Source of the DNA: Krasilnikoviella flava
GTDB lineage: Bacteria; Actinomycetota; Actinomycetes; Actinomycetales; Cellulomonadaceae
Assembly (NCBI RefSeq): GCF_900167525.1
Contig: NZ_FUZQ01000002.1
Span: 496,001 to 560,000 of the forward strand
Length of the DNA: 64,000 bases
Reading direction: 5' to 3'
Positions 1-8,597 of this stretch are shown here, in pieces. Under the pieces are notes generated by a model. It had not been told where the DNA came from and did not search any database. It saw nothing but the letters and a program-made list of their open reading frames with translations. Position numbers and translations under genes: made by a program. Within the stretch, counting starts at the first letter, position 1. Each line of letters begins with the position of its first letter.

Positions 1-799
1 CTCCTCGTTCGCGAACAGGCCGAGCAGCCGCCGGCCGTCCGCGTCGGCGAGGCCCTCGGCGTCGCTCACGTAGGTGTACCCGAGCTCCTGGGCGCGCTCG
101 ACGAGGTTGCCCTCCGTGCCCTTGCTCTGCTCCTCGGGGTCCTCCGCGGGGTTGTCGGGCCAGGCGCCCGGCTCGCCCTCCGGGTACCAGAAGTCCTCGC
201 CACCGCCCAGCAGCACGTCGGGCCGGGACTCCTCCAGGTACTGCCGCGCGATCTCGCTCTGGTCGTACCGGTCGGTGACGTGCGCGCCGAACGCGGCCGG
301 GCTGGCGTCGGTGACCTGCGCCGTCGAGACGAGGCCGGTGGCCTTGCCCGCGCGCCGCGCGTCCTCGAGCAGCGTCGGCACGGGGTTGCCGTCCGCGTCG
401 ACGCCGACGGCGCCGTTGAACGTGCGGACCCCGGTGGCGAAGGCGGTCGCCCCGGCGGCCGAGTCCGTCACCGCGTCCTCGGGGTCGGCGGAGTCGGTCG
501 CGGTCCAGCCGGCCTCGTCCAGGGAGTCCATGACCAGGTGGCCGTCCTTGCCCACGGTCGCGAGCCGGATCAGCTCGCGTGCGGCCAGCCCCATGCCGTC
601 GCCCTGGAGCACGATGACGTTGCGGGCCCGGTCCTTGCCGTGCCGCCCGTCGCGGTCGCCGCCGTGCCCCCGGGCGTCGGCCGTGCTCGCGGGCCGGTCG
701 TCTCCGCCGGTGGCCGTCGCGCCGACCGCCGCACCCGCGGCGACCAGTGCGGTGAGTGCCGCCGTGCCGGCGCGGCGGATCGTGGTGCGTGCTGCCATC
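1..799 (-). CDS. phoA: Alkaline phosphatase, PhoA family (3' part outside the window)
   Basis: Secreted alkaline phosphatase that hydrolyses phosphate monoesters. The ATG is at 799 and the frame stays open to base 1, so only the N-terminal 266 residues are seen. An Arg-rich then Ala/Val-rich stretch (residues 1-30) looks like a Sec or Tat-type signal. The first metal-binding strand reads NVIVLQGDGMG (60-70, Asp67) and the catalytic serine lies in VTDSAAGATA (Ser113), both at the expected spacing for the family. Upstream (800-954) I see no gene. The C-terminal metal ligands lie outside the window, so catalytic integrity cannot be fully judged. Confidence 0.9.
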
Positions 800-954
800 G
801 CTCCTCCTCGAACGATCGGGACGGCGACGCTCGTGCCGCCGTTCCCCCGCACCGTAGGCAGGTGCCCGCGTCACCGGCATCCGGGGGCGGCAGCGCAGGT
901 CGGAGCCGGTGGAGACCAGGCCGGGCCCGCCAGGCCCGGCGGGGAGGGGAGCGG

Positions 955-2205
955 TCAGGCGGTGCGGCCCGCCGCGGCCGACGGCGGGGCGACGAGGAAG
1001 CCGGGCGAGCGCAGCCCGGCGGCGTCGAACGCGGCCTGCACGGCTGCCACGACGGCGTCGACCTCGTCGGCGCGGACCAGCGCGATCGTCGAGCCACCGA
1101 AACCGCCGCCCGTCATGCGCGCGCCGACCGCGCCCGCCGCGAGGCAGGAGTCGACCGACAGGTCGGTCTCGGTCACGGTGACCTCGTAGTCGTCGCGCAG
1201 CGACGCGTGGGAGGCGTTCATGAGCGGCCCGACCTCGGCGACGCGGCCCGCGCGCACCAGGTCGGCGAACTCGGCCGTGCGCGCCGTCTCGGTGACGACG
1301 TGGCGCACCCGCCGGCGCAGCACGCCGTCGGCGTCGTGCGGCTCCAGCGCGGCGAGCGCCTCGTCGAGACCCTCGGGCGTGACGGCGCGCAGGTTCGCCA
1401 GGCCGAGCAGGCGAGCGGCGTCCTCGCAGGACGCGCGGCGCGCGGCGTACTGCCCGTCGACCAGCTGGTGCGGCGCGCGCGTGTCGATCACGAGCAGCTC
1501 GAGCCCGGCGGCGGCGACGTCGAAGGGGATGGGGGCGGCGTTCTCGAGCGGGCCGAGCTCCGGGCGACAGTCCAGCAGCAGGGCGTGGCCCGGCCGTGAC
1601 CGCAGCGACGCGGCCTGGTCGAGGCCACCCGTGGCGGCCCCGGCGATCTCGTTCTCGGCGCGGATGCATGCCGCGGCGAGCTGGACGCGCCCCGCGTCGT
1701 CGCCGCCGAGCCCCAGCCCGAGCAGGTCGTCGAGCGCGACGGCGAACGCGCACTCCAGCGCCGCCGAGCTCGACAGCGAGGCGCCGAACGGGACGCACGA
1801 GTCGACGACGGCGTCGAAGCCGCGCACCGGGTGCCCGGCCTGCGCCAGGGCCCAGGCGACGCCCGCCACGTAGGCGCCCCAGCCCTCGACCTGCCCGGGC
1901 ACGACGTCGGCCAGCCGCATCTCCCACGGGGCGTCGGTCTGCGCCGACGCCACCCGCACCGCGTCGTCGTCCCGCAGCCGCAGCGCGACGAACGTGCGGT
2001 GCGGCAGCGCGATCGGCAGGCAGAGACCCGCGTTGTAGTCCGTGTGCTCGCCGATGAGGTTGACCCGGCCGGGGGCCGACCAGACGCCGTCCGGCCCGGC
2101 GGCGGGCTCGGTCGCGGTGGGCCCGAAGGCCCGGGCGAACAGCTCGCGCACGCGGCGCGCACCGTCGTCGTCGGACCAGGACTCGAGCCACTCGGGCGTG
2201 CTCAT
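955..2205 (-). CDS. galK: Galactokinase
   Basis: Phosphorylates alpha-D-galactose at C1 with ATP, the first step of the Leloir pathway, in the cytoplasm. The 416-residue protein has the three GHMP-kinase motifs: the galactose signature GRVNLIGEHTDYN at 46-58, the phosphate-binding loop in FGASLSSSAALE, and the C-terminal MTGGGFGGS. Length is normal for the family. The ATG at 2205 is preceded by AAAGGAG on the minus strand. galT and galE are not adjacent, so the gene stands alone here. A -10-like TACCCT lies at 2265-2270 (minus strand), and a 7-bp hairpin at 2239-2257 would fall in the leader. Confidence 0.95.
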   Translation of the reverse strand: MSTPEWLESWSDDDGARRVRELFARAFGPTATEPAAGPDGVWSAPGRVNLIGEHTDYNAGLCLPIALPHRTFVALRLRDDDAVRVASAQTDAPWEMRLADVVPGQVEGWGAYVAGVAWALAQAGHPVRGFDAVVDSCVPFGASLSSSAALECAFAVALDDLLGLGLGGDDAGRVQLAAACIRAENEIAGAATGGLDQAASLRSRPGHALLLDCRPELGPLENAAPIPFDVAAAGLELLVIDTRAPHQLVDGQYAARRASCEDAARLLGLANLRAVTPEGLDEALAALEPHDADGVLRRRVRHVVTETARTAEFADLVRAGRVAEVGPLMNASHASLRDDYEVTVTETDLSVDSCLAAGAVGARMTGGGFGGSTIALVRADEVDAVVAAVQAAFDAAGLRSPGFLVAPPSAAAGRTA

Positions 2206-2238
2206 CGGGACAGCTCCTTTGCGGGCGGGACAGCAGAC

Positions 2239-2257
2239 GGGCGCCGGTGCGGCGCCC
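2239..2257 (-). other. Small hairpin in the galK leader
   Basis: GGGCGCC, a 5-nt loop, then GGCGCCC form a perfect 7-bp stem between mrp and galK. On the minus strand it follows a -10-like TACCCT (2265-2270), so it would lie at the 5' end of the galK transcript. There is no T-tract after it. It could be a weak terminator of mrp or an RNA-stabilising stem. The function is not known. Confidence 0.3.
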
Positions 2258-2332
2258 GGGCGAGGGTATCGCGCGGGTCGAGAGCGGCGCGGCGCCGTCC
2301 GGGCCGGCGTCCGGCGGGAGGAGGGGAGCCTG

Positions 2333-3487
2333 TCAGCCCGTGACGGGGCTGAGGTTCAACCGCATCCCCGCGAGGCCGCGCGTACGGCCGGTGAGCGCGC
2401 GGGCGACGTCGCGCAGGACGCGCGCCCCGGCGGAGTCGGGGTCGGAGAGCACCACCGGCGTCCCCTCGTCCCCCGCGGCGCGGACGGCGAGGTCGAGCGG
2501 CACCTGGCCGAGCAGCGGCACCTGCGTGCCGAGCGTCGCGCCCAGGCGGTCCGCGACGCGCTGCCCGCCGCCGGAGCCGAACACCTCGAGCCGCGACCCG
2601 TCCGGCTGCTCCAGCCATGACATGTTCTCCACCACGCCCACCACGCCCTGCGACGTCTGCGTGGCGATCGACCCGGCGCGCTCCGCGACCTCCGCCGCGG
2701 CGGCCTGTGGGGTCGTGACGACGACGATCTCGCTGCCGGGCAGCAGCTGCGCCACCGAGATGGCGATGTCGCCGGTGCCGGGTGGCAGGTCGAGCAGCAG
2801 CACGTCGAGGTCGCCCCAGAACACGTCCGCGAGGAACTGCTCCAGCGCACGGTGCAGCATCGGCCCCCGCCAGACCACCGGCTGCCCCGCGGGCACGAAC
2901 ATGCCGATCGACACGACCTTCACGCCGTGCTCGATCGGCGGCAGCAGCATCGAGTCCACGCGGGTGGGCTGCCGGTCCACGCCGAGCATCCGGGGGATCG
3001 AGAAGCCGTAGATGTCCGCGTCGACGACGCCCACGCTGAGCCCGTCGGCCGCCATCGCGGCCGCGAGGTTCGCCGTCACGCTCGACTTGCCCACGCCGCC
3101 CTTGCCCGACGCGACCGCGTAGACCTTGGTGAGCGATCCCGGCTGGGCGAACGGGATCACCGGGTCGCCCGCGCCGCCGCGCAGCTGCGAGCGCAGGGCC
3201 TGCCGCTGCTCCGGCGTCATGACACCGAGCTGCACGTCGACGCCCGTCACGTCCTCCAGCGCCTCGACCGCCGCGGTGACGTCGCGCACCAGCGTGCCCT
3301 TCATGGGGCAGCCGGCGACCGTCAGGTCCACGCCCACCGTGACCCGGCCGCCGTCGTGCACGTCCACCGAGCGCACCATGCCGAGGTCCGTGATGGGCCG
3401 CCGGATCTCCGGGTCGATCACCGACGCGAGGGCGGTGCGGACGCGGTCGGTCAGCGGTGCGGGGCCGTCGGGGGAGCCGGTGGTCAT
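2333..3487 (-). CDS. mrp: Mrp/NBP35-type iron-sulfur carrier P-loop ATPase
   Basis: Cytosolic ATPase of the Mrp/ApbC family that holds and transfers Fe-S clusters. The N-terminal MIP18 (DUF59) domain covers about residues 12-95 and contains AGCPMKGT (Cys60). The deviant Walker A GKGGVGKSS is at 128-136, with DADIYG and DLPPGTGD further on. The usual CxxC that bridges the cluster at the dimer interface is absent: after ENMSW comes LEQPDGSRLEVFG without cysteines, which I recall as usual in actinobacterial members. The start is 9 nt after the stop of the small kinase, so the two are probably co-transcribed. Neighbours MgtE-N and DUF1003 match the M. tuberculosis Rv1229c-Rv1232c arrangement. Confidence 0.92.
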   Translation of the reverse strand: MTTGSPDGPAPLTDRVRTALASVIDPEIRRPITDLGMVRSVDVHDGGRVTVGVDLTVAGCPMKGTLVRDVTAAVEALEDVTGVDVQLGVMTPEQRQALRSQLRGGAGDPVIPFAQPGSLTKVYAVASGKGGVGKSSVTANLAAAMAADGLSVGVVDADIYGFSIPRMLGVDRQPTRVDSMLLPPIEHGVKVVSIGMFVPAGQPVVWRGPMLHRALEQFLADVFWGDLDVLLLDLPPGTGDIAISVAQLLPGSEIVVVTTPQAAAAEVAERAGSIATQTSQGVVGVVENMSWLEQPDGSRLEVFGSGGGQRVADRLGATLGTQVPLLGQVPLDLAVRAAGDEGTPVVLSDPDSAGARVLRDVARALTGRTRGLAGMRLNLSPVTG

Positions 3488-3496
3488 GTCCCGATC

Positions 3497-4063
3497 CTAG
3501 GTGCGCAGCGCCGTGGCACCGGTGCGTCGTGGGTCACGACCGGGCAGGGCGACCATGACCCGCCGGGCCAGCGCGCCGACGTCCACCGGCCCGGCAGTGT
3601 CCTGCCGCACCACGGGGCCCAGGGCCAGCGGTGCGCCCGCAGCGGACCAGGCCGCCCACTCGGCCGCCATGTCCCGGTCGTCGGAGTGCACCGGGTGCCG
3701 GGTCGTCGCCCTGGCCTCGAAGCGCTCCCGCGCGACCTCCGGCGGCACGTCGCACCACACCTCCACCACGGCGTCTGCCCCCGCGGTCGCGAGCCCGCGC
3801 AGCGCGTGGTCGAGGTCGCGCGGCCGGAACCACCACGACTCGACGACGACCCGCGCCATCGGCGCCGCGGCCAGCCGCCACACCGCCTCCATCGCCGCAG
3901 CGCCCACCAGGGCGCGGGCCTCCGGGGCGACGGCGTCGGCCAAGGCCTCCTTCACGGCGTCTTTGCCCAGGCACGGCGCGCCCAGGAGCGCCGCGAGCGG
4001 GCCCGCCAGCGTCGTCTTGCCCGACCCGGGCAGCCCGTTCACCAGCACCACCTGCCGCGCCAT
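3497..4063 (-). CDS. Small P-loop nucleotide kinase (AAA/zeta-toxin-like)
   Basis: A 188-residue protein of the P-loop kinase fold. Walker A is in NGLPGSGKTTLAG near the N-terminus. WCDVPPEVARERFEARATTRHP looks like the lid with its arginines, typical of zeta-toxin, chloramphenicol phosphotransferase-like and gluconate-kinase-like small kinases. The substrate is unknown. ATG at 4063 is preferred because GGCAGGTGG lies just before it; GTG at 4069 is the alternative (190 residues). No antitoxin-like partner is adjacent, so a toxin role is not supported. It probably shares a transcript with mrp, 9 nt downstream. Confidence 0.75.
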   Translation of the reverse strand: MARQVVLVNGLPGSGKTTLAGPLAALLGAPCLGKDAVKEALADAVAPEARALVGAAAMEAVWRLAAAPMARVVVESWWFRPRDLDHALRGLATAGADAVVEVWCDVPPEVARERFEARATTRHPVHSDDRDMAAEWAAWSAAGAPLALGPVVRQDTAGPVDVGALARRVMVALPGRDPRRTGATALRT

Positions 4064-4193
4064 GCCCACCTGCCCGTCGTCGGATCCGCCGTCGGGAGAC
4101 TAACGCGCAGGGCCGTGCCGTGGCACGGGACCCGGCCGCCCGGGGCGACGTCCGACCTGCACGGACGCCCCGCCTCGCCGGCCCACGACCTCG

Positions 4194-4700
4194 TCAGGAC
4201 GAGGAGGCGTCGCGGCTGCGCTCCGACTCCTTCTCGTCCAGCTCCTCGAGGAGGTTGCGGATCTCCGACCGGACGAAGTCGCGCGTCGCGACCTCGCCCA
4301 GCGCGATCCGCAGCGCCGCCATCTCGCGGGCCAGGTACTCCGTGTCGGCGAGGTTGCGCTCCGAGCGCTGCCGGTCCTGCTCCGCGGTGACGCGGTCGCG
4401 GTCGTCCTGCCGGTTCTGCGCGAGCAGGATGAGCGGCGCCGCGTAGCTCGCCTGCAGCGACAGCACCAGGGTGAGGGCCGTGAAGCCGTTCGACGCCGAG
4501 TCGAACCGCAGGGACTCCGGGCCCCAGGAGTTCCACGCCAGCCACACCGCGCAGAACACCGTGACGTAGATGAGGAAGCGCGGGGTGCCGAGGAAGCGGG
4601 CGATGCCCTCCGTGGCCTTGCCCACCGCGTCCTGGTCCATCCGCGGCCGCGGGATGAAGGTGCGCCGGAACTCCTTCGGCTGGTCGAGACGATCAGCCAC
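4194..4700 (-). CDS. DUF1003 membrane protein
   Basis: A 168-residue protein with two hydrophobic helices, FLIYVTVFCAVWLAW and a second around LTLVLSLQASYAAPLILLA, followed by a charged, probably coiled C-terminal tail rich in Arg, Glu and Asp. This is the DUF1003 layout; the function is unknown. The GTG at 4700 overlaps the end of the MgtE-N gene by 8 nt, which favours it over an ATG further upstream and indicates translational coupling. The MgtE-N/DUF1003 pair also occurs next to mrp in mycobacteria. Confidence 0.85.
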   Translation of the reverse strand: MADRLDQPKEFRRTFIPRPRMDQDAVGKATEGIARFLGTPRFLIYVTVFCAVWLAWNSWGPESLRFDSASNGFTALTLVLSLQASYAAPLILLAQNRQDDRDRVTAEQDRQRSERNLADTEYLAREMAALRIALGEVATRDFVRSEIRNLLEELDEKESERSRDASSS

Positions 4701-5964
4701 GCGGCACCTCCTGGAGGTTCTCGTCGACGTGCTCGCGCCAGTCGTCCGGAAGGATGTGGTCGAGCACGTCATCCACCGAGACCGCGCCCAGCAGCCGCTT
4801 CTCGGAGTCGAGCACCGGCAGCGCGAGCAGGTCGTACGCCGCCAGCAGGCGCGTCACCCGGCCCACCGGGGCTTCCGGCGTCAGCCACTCGGTGTCCGTG
4901 TCCAGCACCGACCCCACCGACGCGTGCGGCGGCTCGCGCAGGAGGCGCTGGAAGTGCGCGACGCCGAGGAACCGGCCCGTGGGCGTCTCCAGCGGCGGTC
5001 GTGCCACGAACACCATCGACGCCAGCGCGGGCGGCAGGTCCTGCTTGCGGATCTGCGCCAGCGCGGTCGCGATCGACGTCTCCGGCCCGAGGATGACCGG
5101 TTCGGTGGTCATGAGGCCGCCCGCCGTGTCCTCGTCGTAGGACAGGAGACGGCGCACGTCTTTCGCCTCCTCCGGCTCCATCAGCTCCAGGAGGCGGGCC
5201 GCCTGCTCGTCGGGCAGCTCGTTCAGCAGGTCGGCGGCGTCGTCGGGCTGCATGGCCTCCAGGACGTCGGCGGCGCGCCCCGAGTCCAGGCGGGACACGA
5301 TCGCGACCTGGTCGTCCTCCGGAAGCTCCTCGAGCACGTCGGCCAGGCGTTCGTCGTCGAGAGCGCTCGCCACCTCCAGCCGGCGGGTGTCGCCGAGCTC
5401 GTGCAGCACGTCCGCGAGGTCGGCCGGGCGCAGGTCCTCGTACGCCTCGAGCAGCTTGGCGGCGCCCTGCTCCTGCGTGGACCCCGCCAGCCCGGTGACG
5501 GCGTCCACCGGCACGACGAGCGTCTCGCCCCGCCGGCGCAGCGACAGGCCGCGCGCGGCCTGCTTGCGCCGCACGAAGAGCTGGTCCACCAGCCAGTCGC
5601 CCGTGCGCTGGCGCGTGATCGACAGGTCCTCGACGATCGCCTCGCCCGTGCCGTCCGTGAACCGCACGGTGCGGTCCAGCAGCTCGCCCAGCACCAGCGA
5701 CTCCATCGCCCGCTGCTCGAACCGGCGCATGTTGAGCAGCCCCGTCGAGATCACCTGGCCCGCGTCGATCGCCGTCACCCGCGTCAGCGGCAGGAAGACC
5801 CGCCGCCGACCGGGCACCTCGACGACCAGCCCGACGGCGCGGGGCGCGCCCTTGGCGCGGATCAGCACGACGGCGTCGCGCACGCGCCCCACCTCGTCAC
5901 CGATCGGGTCGAAGACCTGGGTGCCGGCGAGCCGTGCCATGAAGACTCTGGTTGCCGCGCTCAC
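4693..5964 (-). CDS. MgtE N-terminal / CBS / PRC-barrel protein without the transport domain
   Basis: A 423-residue soluble protein. Residues about 1-160 resemble a PRC-barrel (VFDPIGDEVGRVRDAVV near the start). A MgtE N-terminal superhelix follows, with repeated ADVLEELPEDD-type units, then a CBS pair near the C-terminus. In MgtE these parts sense Mg2+, but the membrane channel domain is missing here, so it is a sensor-like or regulatory protein and not a transporter. The GTG at 5964 gives the usual actinobacterial N-terminus VSAATRVFMARL; the internal ATG at 5940 is less likely. It overlaps the DUF1003 gene by 8 nt. Confidence 0.85.
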   Translation of the reverse strand: MSAATRVFMARLAGTQVFDPIGDEVGRVRDAVVLIRAKGAPRAVGLVVEVPGRRRVFLPLTRVTAIDAGQVISTGLLNMRRFEQRAMESLVLGELLDRTVRFTDGTGEAIVEDLSITRQRTGDWLVDQLFVRRKQAARGLSLRRRGETLVVPVDAVTGLAGSTQEQGAAKLLEAYEDLRPADLADVLHELGDTRRLEVASALDDERLADVLEELPEDDQVAIVSRLDSGRAADVLEAMQPDDAADLLNELPDEQAARLLELMEPEEAKDVRRLLSYDEDTAGGLMTTEPVILGPETSIATALAQIRKQDLPPALASMVFVARPPLETPTGRFLGVAHFQRLLREPPHASVGSVLDTDTEWLTPEAPVGRVTRLLAAYDLLALPVLDSEKRLLGAVSVDDVLDHILPDDWREHVDENLQEVPRG

Positions 5965-6066
5965 GTCGGCCAGCCTACGCGGGGCTGCCCCGTCGGTCCT
6001 GGTCGGAGGCGCGGGCGGGCCGGTCGTGTGGTGGTGCCAGGGCCGGGACTGGGCCAGACTGGGCGA

Positions 6067-6879
6067 ATGAGCTTCAGCCGCCCGAACGCCGTGCCCCGCG
6101 TCCCCACCCTGCCCGCGGGGGACGAGGTCGCCGCGTACGACACGTACCTCGAGGCCCAGCAGGCCGTCGACTACCTGTCGGACCACAAGTTCGCCGTCGA
6201 GCACGTGACCATCGTCGGCACGGACCTGCGGATGGTCGAGCGGGTCACCGGGCGGCTCTCCTACGGCCGGGTGGCGCTCGCGGGTGCGCTCTCCGGCGCG
6301 TGGTTCGGCTTCTTCGTCGGCCTGCTGCTGAGCCTGTTCGGCGGCACCGGCATGGGCGGCGTGCTGCTCGTCGGCATCGGCCTCGGCGCGGGCTTCGGGC
6401 TGCTCTTCTCCGTGCTGTCGTACGCGCTGACCGGCGGGCGTCGTGACTTCACGTCGTCGTCGCAGATCGTCGCCTCGACGTACGCCATCCTCTGCGCCGC
6501 CGAGCAGGCGAGCGAGGCCCGGTCCATGCTGCGGGAGTCCCCGGGCGGGACCGGCAAGCCGCGGCGCGGCTCCACGGTCGCCGCACCGACCACCCCGGTG
6601 GCAGGCGCCCCCACGGTCGGCGCCCCCACGGTCGGCGCCCCGACCGTCGGTGCCCCTGCAGCGCCCGTCGCCCCGCGCACCCCCGACCCGCGCTGGACCA
6701 CCCCCAGCGGCGCGCCGCGGTACGGCGCGATGCGCCCCGCCGACGAGCAGGCCCCCGCCCCGCAGGCTCCGCCGCAGCCCGAGACCCCGGCGGAGCCCGA
6801 CGAACCCCAGGCGCCGCCGGAGGGCTCCGAGCCGAAGGCGCCGGAGCACGACGACCCGTACCGCCCGCCCCGGCCCTGA
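6067..6879 (+). CDS. General stress protein 17M-like membrane protein
   Basis: A 270-residue protein. The N-terminal general-stress-17M (YflT-like) domain covers about residues 12-70 (AYDTYLEAQQAVDYLSDHKF). Two glycine-rich helices follow (about 75-125). The long Pro/Ala tail carries three tandem GAPTV units (nt 6604-6648). The ATG at 6067 lies 6 nt after a weak -10-like CAGACT and has no Shine-Dalgarno sequence, so the mRNA may be leaderless. It is divergent from the MgtE-N gene, as in the mycobacterial Rv1232c-Rv1234 neighbourhood. The molecular function is unknown. Confidence 0.8.
   Translation: MSFSRPNAVPRVPTLPAGDEVAAYDTYLEAQQAVDYLSDHKFAVEHVTIVGTDLRMVERVTGRLSYGRVALAGALSGAWFGFFVGLLLSLFGGTGMGGVLLVGIGLGAGFGLLFSVLSYALTGGRRDFTSSSQIVASTYAILCAAEQASEARSMLRESPGGTGKPRRGSTVAAPTTPVAGAPTVGAPTVGAPTVGAPAAPVAPRTPDPRWTTPSGAPRYGAMRPADEQAPAPQAPPQPETPAEPDEPQAPPEGSEPKAPEHDDPYRPPRP
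6604..6648 (+). repeat. Three tandem 15-nt units coding GAPTV
   Basis: Units at 6604-6618, 6619-6633 and 6634-6648. The first two are identical; the third has silent changes. They lie in the Pro/Ala-rich tail of the general stress protein and could vary in number by slippage. Confidence 0.9.
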
Positions 6880-6903
6880 TCAGGTCGGCACGTGGTGGAA
6901 CGG

Positions 6904-6969
6904 TTCGGCACACCTGGTGGTTGTCTTCGGCAGCAGTCCGTGCCGCAGAGACCCACCAGGTGTGCCGAA
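6904..6969. terminator. Large stem-loop between convergent genes
   Basis: TTCGGCACACCTGGTGG (6904-6920) is exactly complementary to CCACCAGGTGTGCCGAA (6953-6969). The 32-nt loop holds a second small stem (CGGCA/TGCCG). It lies between the 3' ends of the stress-protein gene and the aminopeptidase gene, so it may serve both as a bidirectional terminator. There is no T-tract. A degenerate extra copy of the left arm begins near 6884. Confidence 0.6.
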
Positions 6970-6982
6970 GCGATGTCGTCGG

Positions 6983-8542
6983 TCAGCCGCGCAGGCGCGC
7001 CATCCACGCCTCGACGTCCTCGGGGCGGCGGGGGAGGGCTGCGGACAGGTTCTCGTTGCCGTCACGGGTGACCAGCACGTCGTCCTCGATGCGCACGCCG
7101 ATGCCGCGGTACTCCTCGGGCACGGCGAGGTCGTCGGCCTTGAAGTACAGCCCCGGCTCGATGGTGAACACCATGCCGGGCTCGAGCACACCGTCCAGGT
7201 AGAGCTCGCGGCGCGCCTGGGCGCAGTCGTGCACGTCGAGGCCGAGGTGGTGGCTGGTGCCGTGCACCATCCAGCGGCGGTGCTGCTGGCCCTCGGGGGA
7301 CAGGGAGACCTCCGCGGTGACGCCCTCGGGCAGCAGGCCCCACTCCTCGAGGCGTGCCGCGATGACCTCCATCGCGGCGGCGTGGATGTCGCGGAACTTG
7401 GTCCCCGGCTTCGCGACGGCGAACGCGGCGTCGGCGGCGTCGAGCACCGCGGTGTAGATGCGGCGCTGCACGTCGGTGAACTCTCCGTCCACCGGCAGGG
7501 TGCGGGTGACGTCCGCGGTGTACAGGGAGTCGACCTCGACGCCGGCGTCCAGCAGCACCAGCTCGCCGGAGCGGACCACGCCGTCGTTGGTGATCCAGTG
7601 CAGGGTGGTGGCGTGCTCGCCTGCGGCGGCGATGGTCTCGTAGCCCACGGTGTTGCCCTCGAGGCGGGCGTGGCCGTCGAACGTCGTCTCGATGACGCGC
7701 TCGCCGCGCCGGTGCGCTACGGCCTTCGGCAGCACCGGCACGACCTGCTCGAAGCCCTCGATGGTGCGGGCCACGGCCTCGCGCAGGTGCTCCAGCTCGA
7801 GGGCGTCCTTCACGAGACGGATCTCGGAGGTCGCCTCGACGAGCTGCTCGTCCTCGGCCCCGGCCTCGATGCCGGCCTCCTCGCGGATGGCCTCGACGAG
7901 CGTCTCGACGGTCTCGTCGGCGCCCGTCACGATCAGCACGCGGACGCCGTCGGCGCCGACGTCCTTCGTGAGCGCGTCGCGCAGCTCGTCCACGTGGCGG
8001 GCCTCGACCCCGGTGAGGGTCGTGACGTCGTCGAGCGACGGCCGTGCGCCCACCCAGAACTCGCCGTAGCGGGAGTCGGCGTAGAACTCCTCGGTGTCGC
8101 GCGCCGCCAGCGGGCGCACGTAGAGCACGGCGTGGTGGTGGGTGCCGTTGCCGCTGCCATCGGGGTCGCCCTCGCCGTCGGCGACCGGGTGCAGCACGAG
8201 CACGGCGTCGGGCTCCTGGTCGGTGCCGAGCCCGGTGAGGTGTGCGAAAGCGGAGTGCGGACGGAACCGGTAGTCGGTGTCGTTCGACCGCGTCTTGAGC
8301 GGGCCGGCGGGGACCACGAGGCGCGCGCCCGGGAAGCGGGCGGACAGCTTGGCGCGGCGCTCGGCCGTGTACGGCACCGCCTCGCCGGGCTCGACGCCGA
8401 GGTCGGCGCGCTCGCCCCACTGCGAGGTGATGAACGACTTGAACGCCTCCGAGACGGGGCGCTGGGAACGGTTGCTGCCGCGGTCCTCGGTGCTAGCCGG
8501 AGCTGCGGGCGCGGTCTCGTCGACGGGGGTGGTGTCGGTCAT
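6983..8542 (-). CDS. pepP: Xaa-Pro aminopeptidase (M24B, aminopeptidase P family)
   Basis: Metallopeptidase that removes an N-terminal residue preceding proline. At 519 residues it has the long N-terminal domain typical of aminopeptidase P (about 1-220) and the pita-bread catalytic domain. Metal ligands are visible in LLDAGVEVDSLYTADVTRT (two Asp), HGTSHHLGLDVHD (His), FTIEPGLY (Glu) and GVRIEDDVLVT (Glu). The cytoplasm is likely, since no signal peptide is seen. The start at 8542 has GGGAG before it. It stands 55 nt downstream of the alpha/beta hydrolase gene on the same strand. Confidence 0.92.
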   Translation of the reverse strand: MTDTTPVDETAPAAPASTEDRGSNRSQRPVSEAFKSFITSQWGERADLGVEPGEAVPYTAERRAKLSARFPGARLVVPAGPLKTRSNDTDYRFRPHSAFAHLTGLGTDQEPDAVLVLHPVADGEGDPDGSGNGTHHHAVLYVRPLAARDTEEFYADSRYGEFWVGARPSLDDVTTLTGVEARHVDELRDALTKDVGADGVRVLIVTGADETVETLVEAIREEAGIEAGAEDEQLVEATSEIRLVKDALELEHLREAVARTIEGFEQVVPVLPKAVAHRRGERVIETTFDGHARLEGNTVGYETIAAAGEHATTLHWITNDGVVRSGELVLLDAGVEVDSLYTADVTRTLPVDGEFTDVQRRIYTAVLDAADAAFAVAKPGTKFRDIHAAAMEVIAARLEEWGLLPEGVTAEVSLSPEGQQHRRWMVHGTSHHLGLDVHDCAQARRELYLDGVLEPGMVFTIEPGLYFKADDLAVPEEYRGIGVRIEDDVLVTRDGNENLSAALPRRPEDVEAWMARLRG

Positions 8543-8597
8543 GCTCCCAGTGTCCCACCCGTCCGGACGGCTCGGGCGCGGGCCCGGGTGGCTCCCG

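Noticed and set aside
3497-4069. Zeta-toxin of a toxin-antitoxin system
   Set aside because: P-loop fold fits many small kinases, and no antitoxin gene is adjacent; it is coupled to mrp instead.
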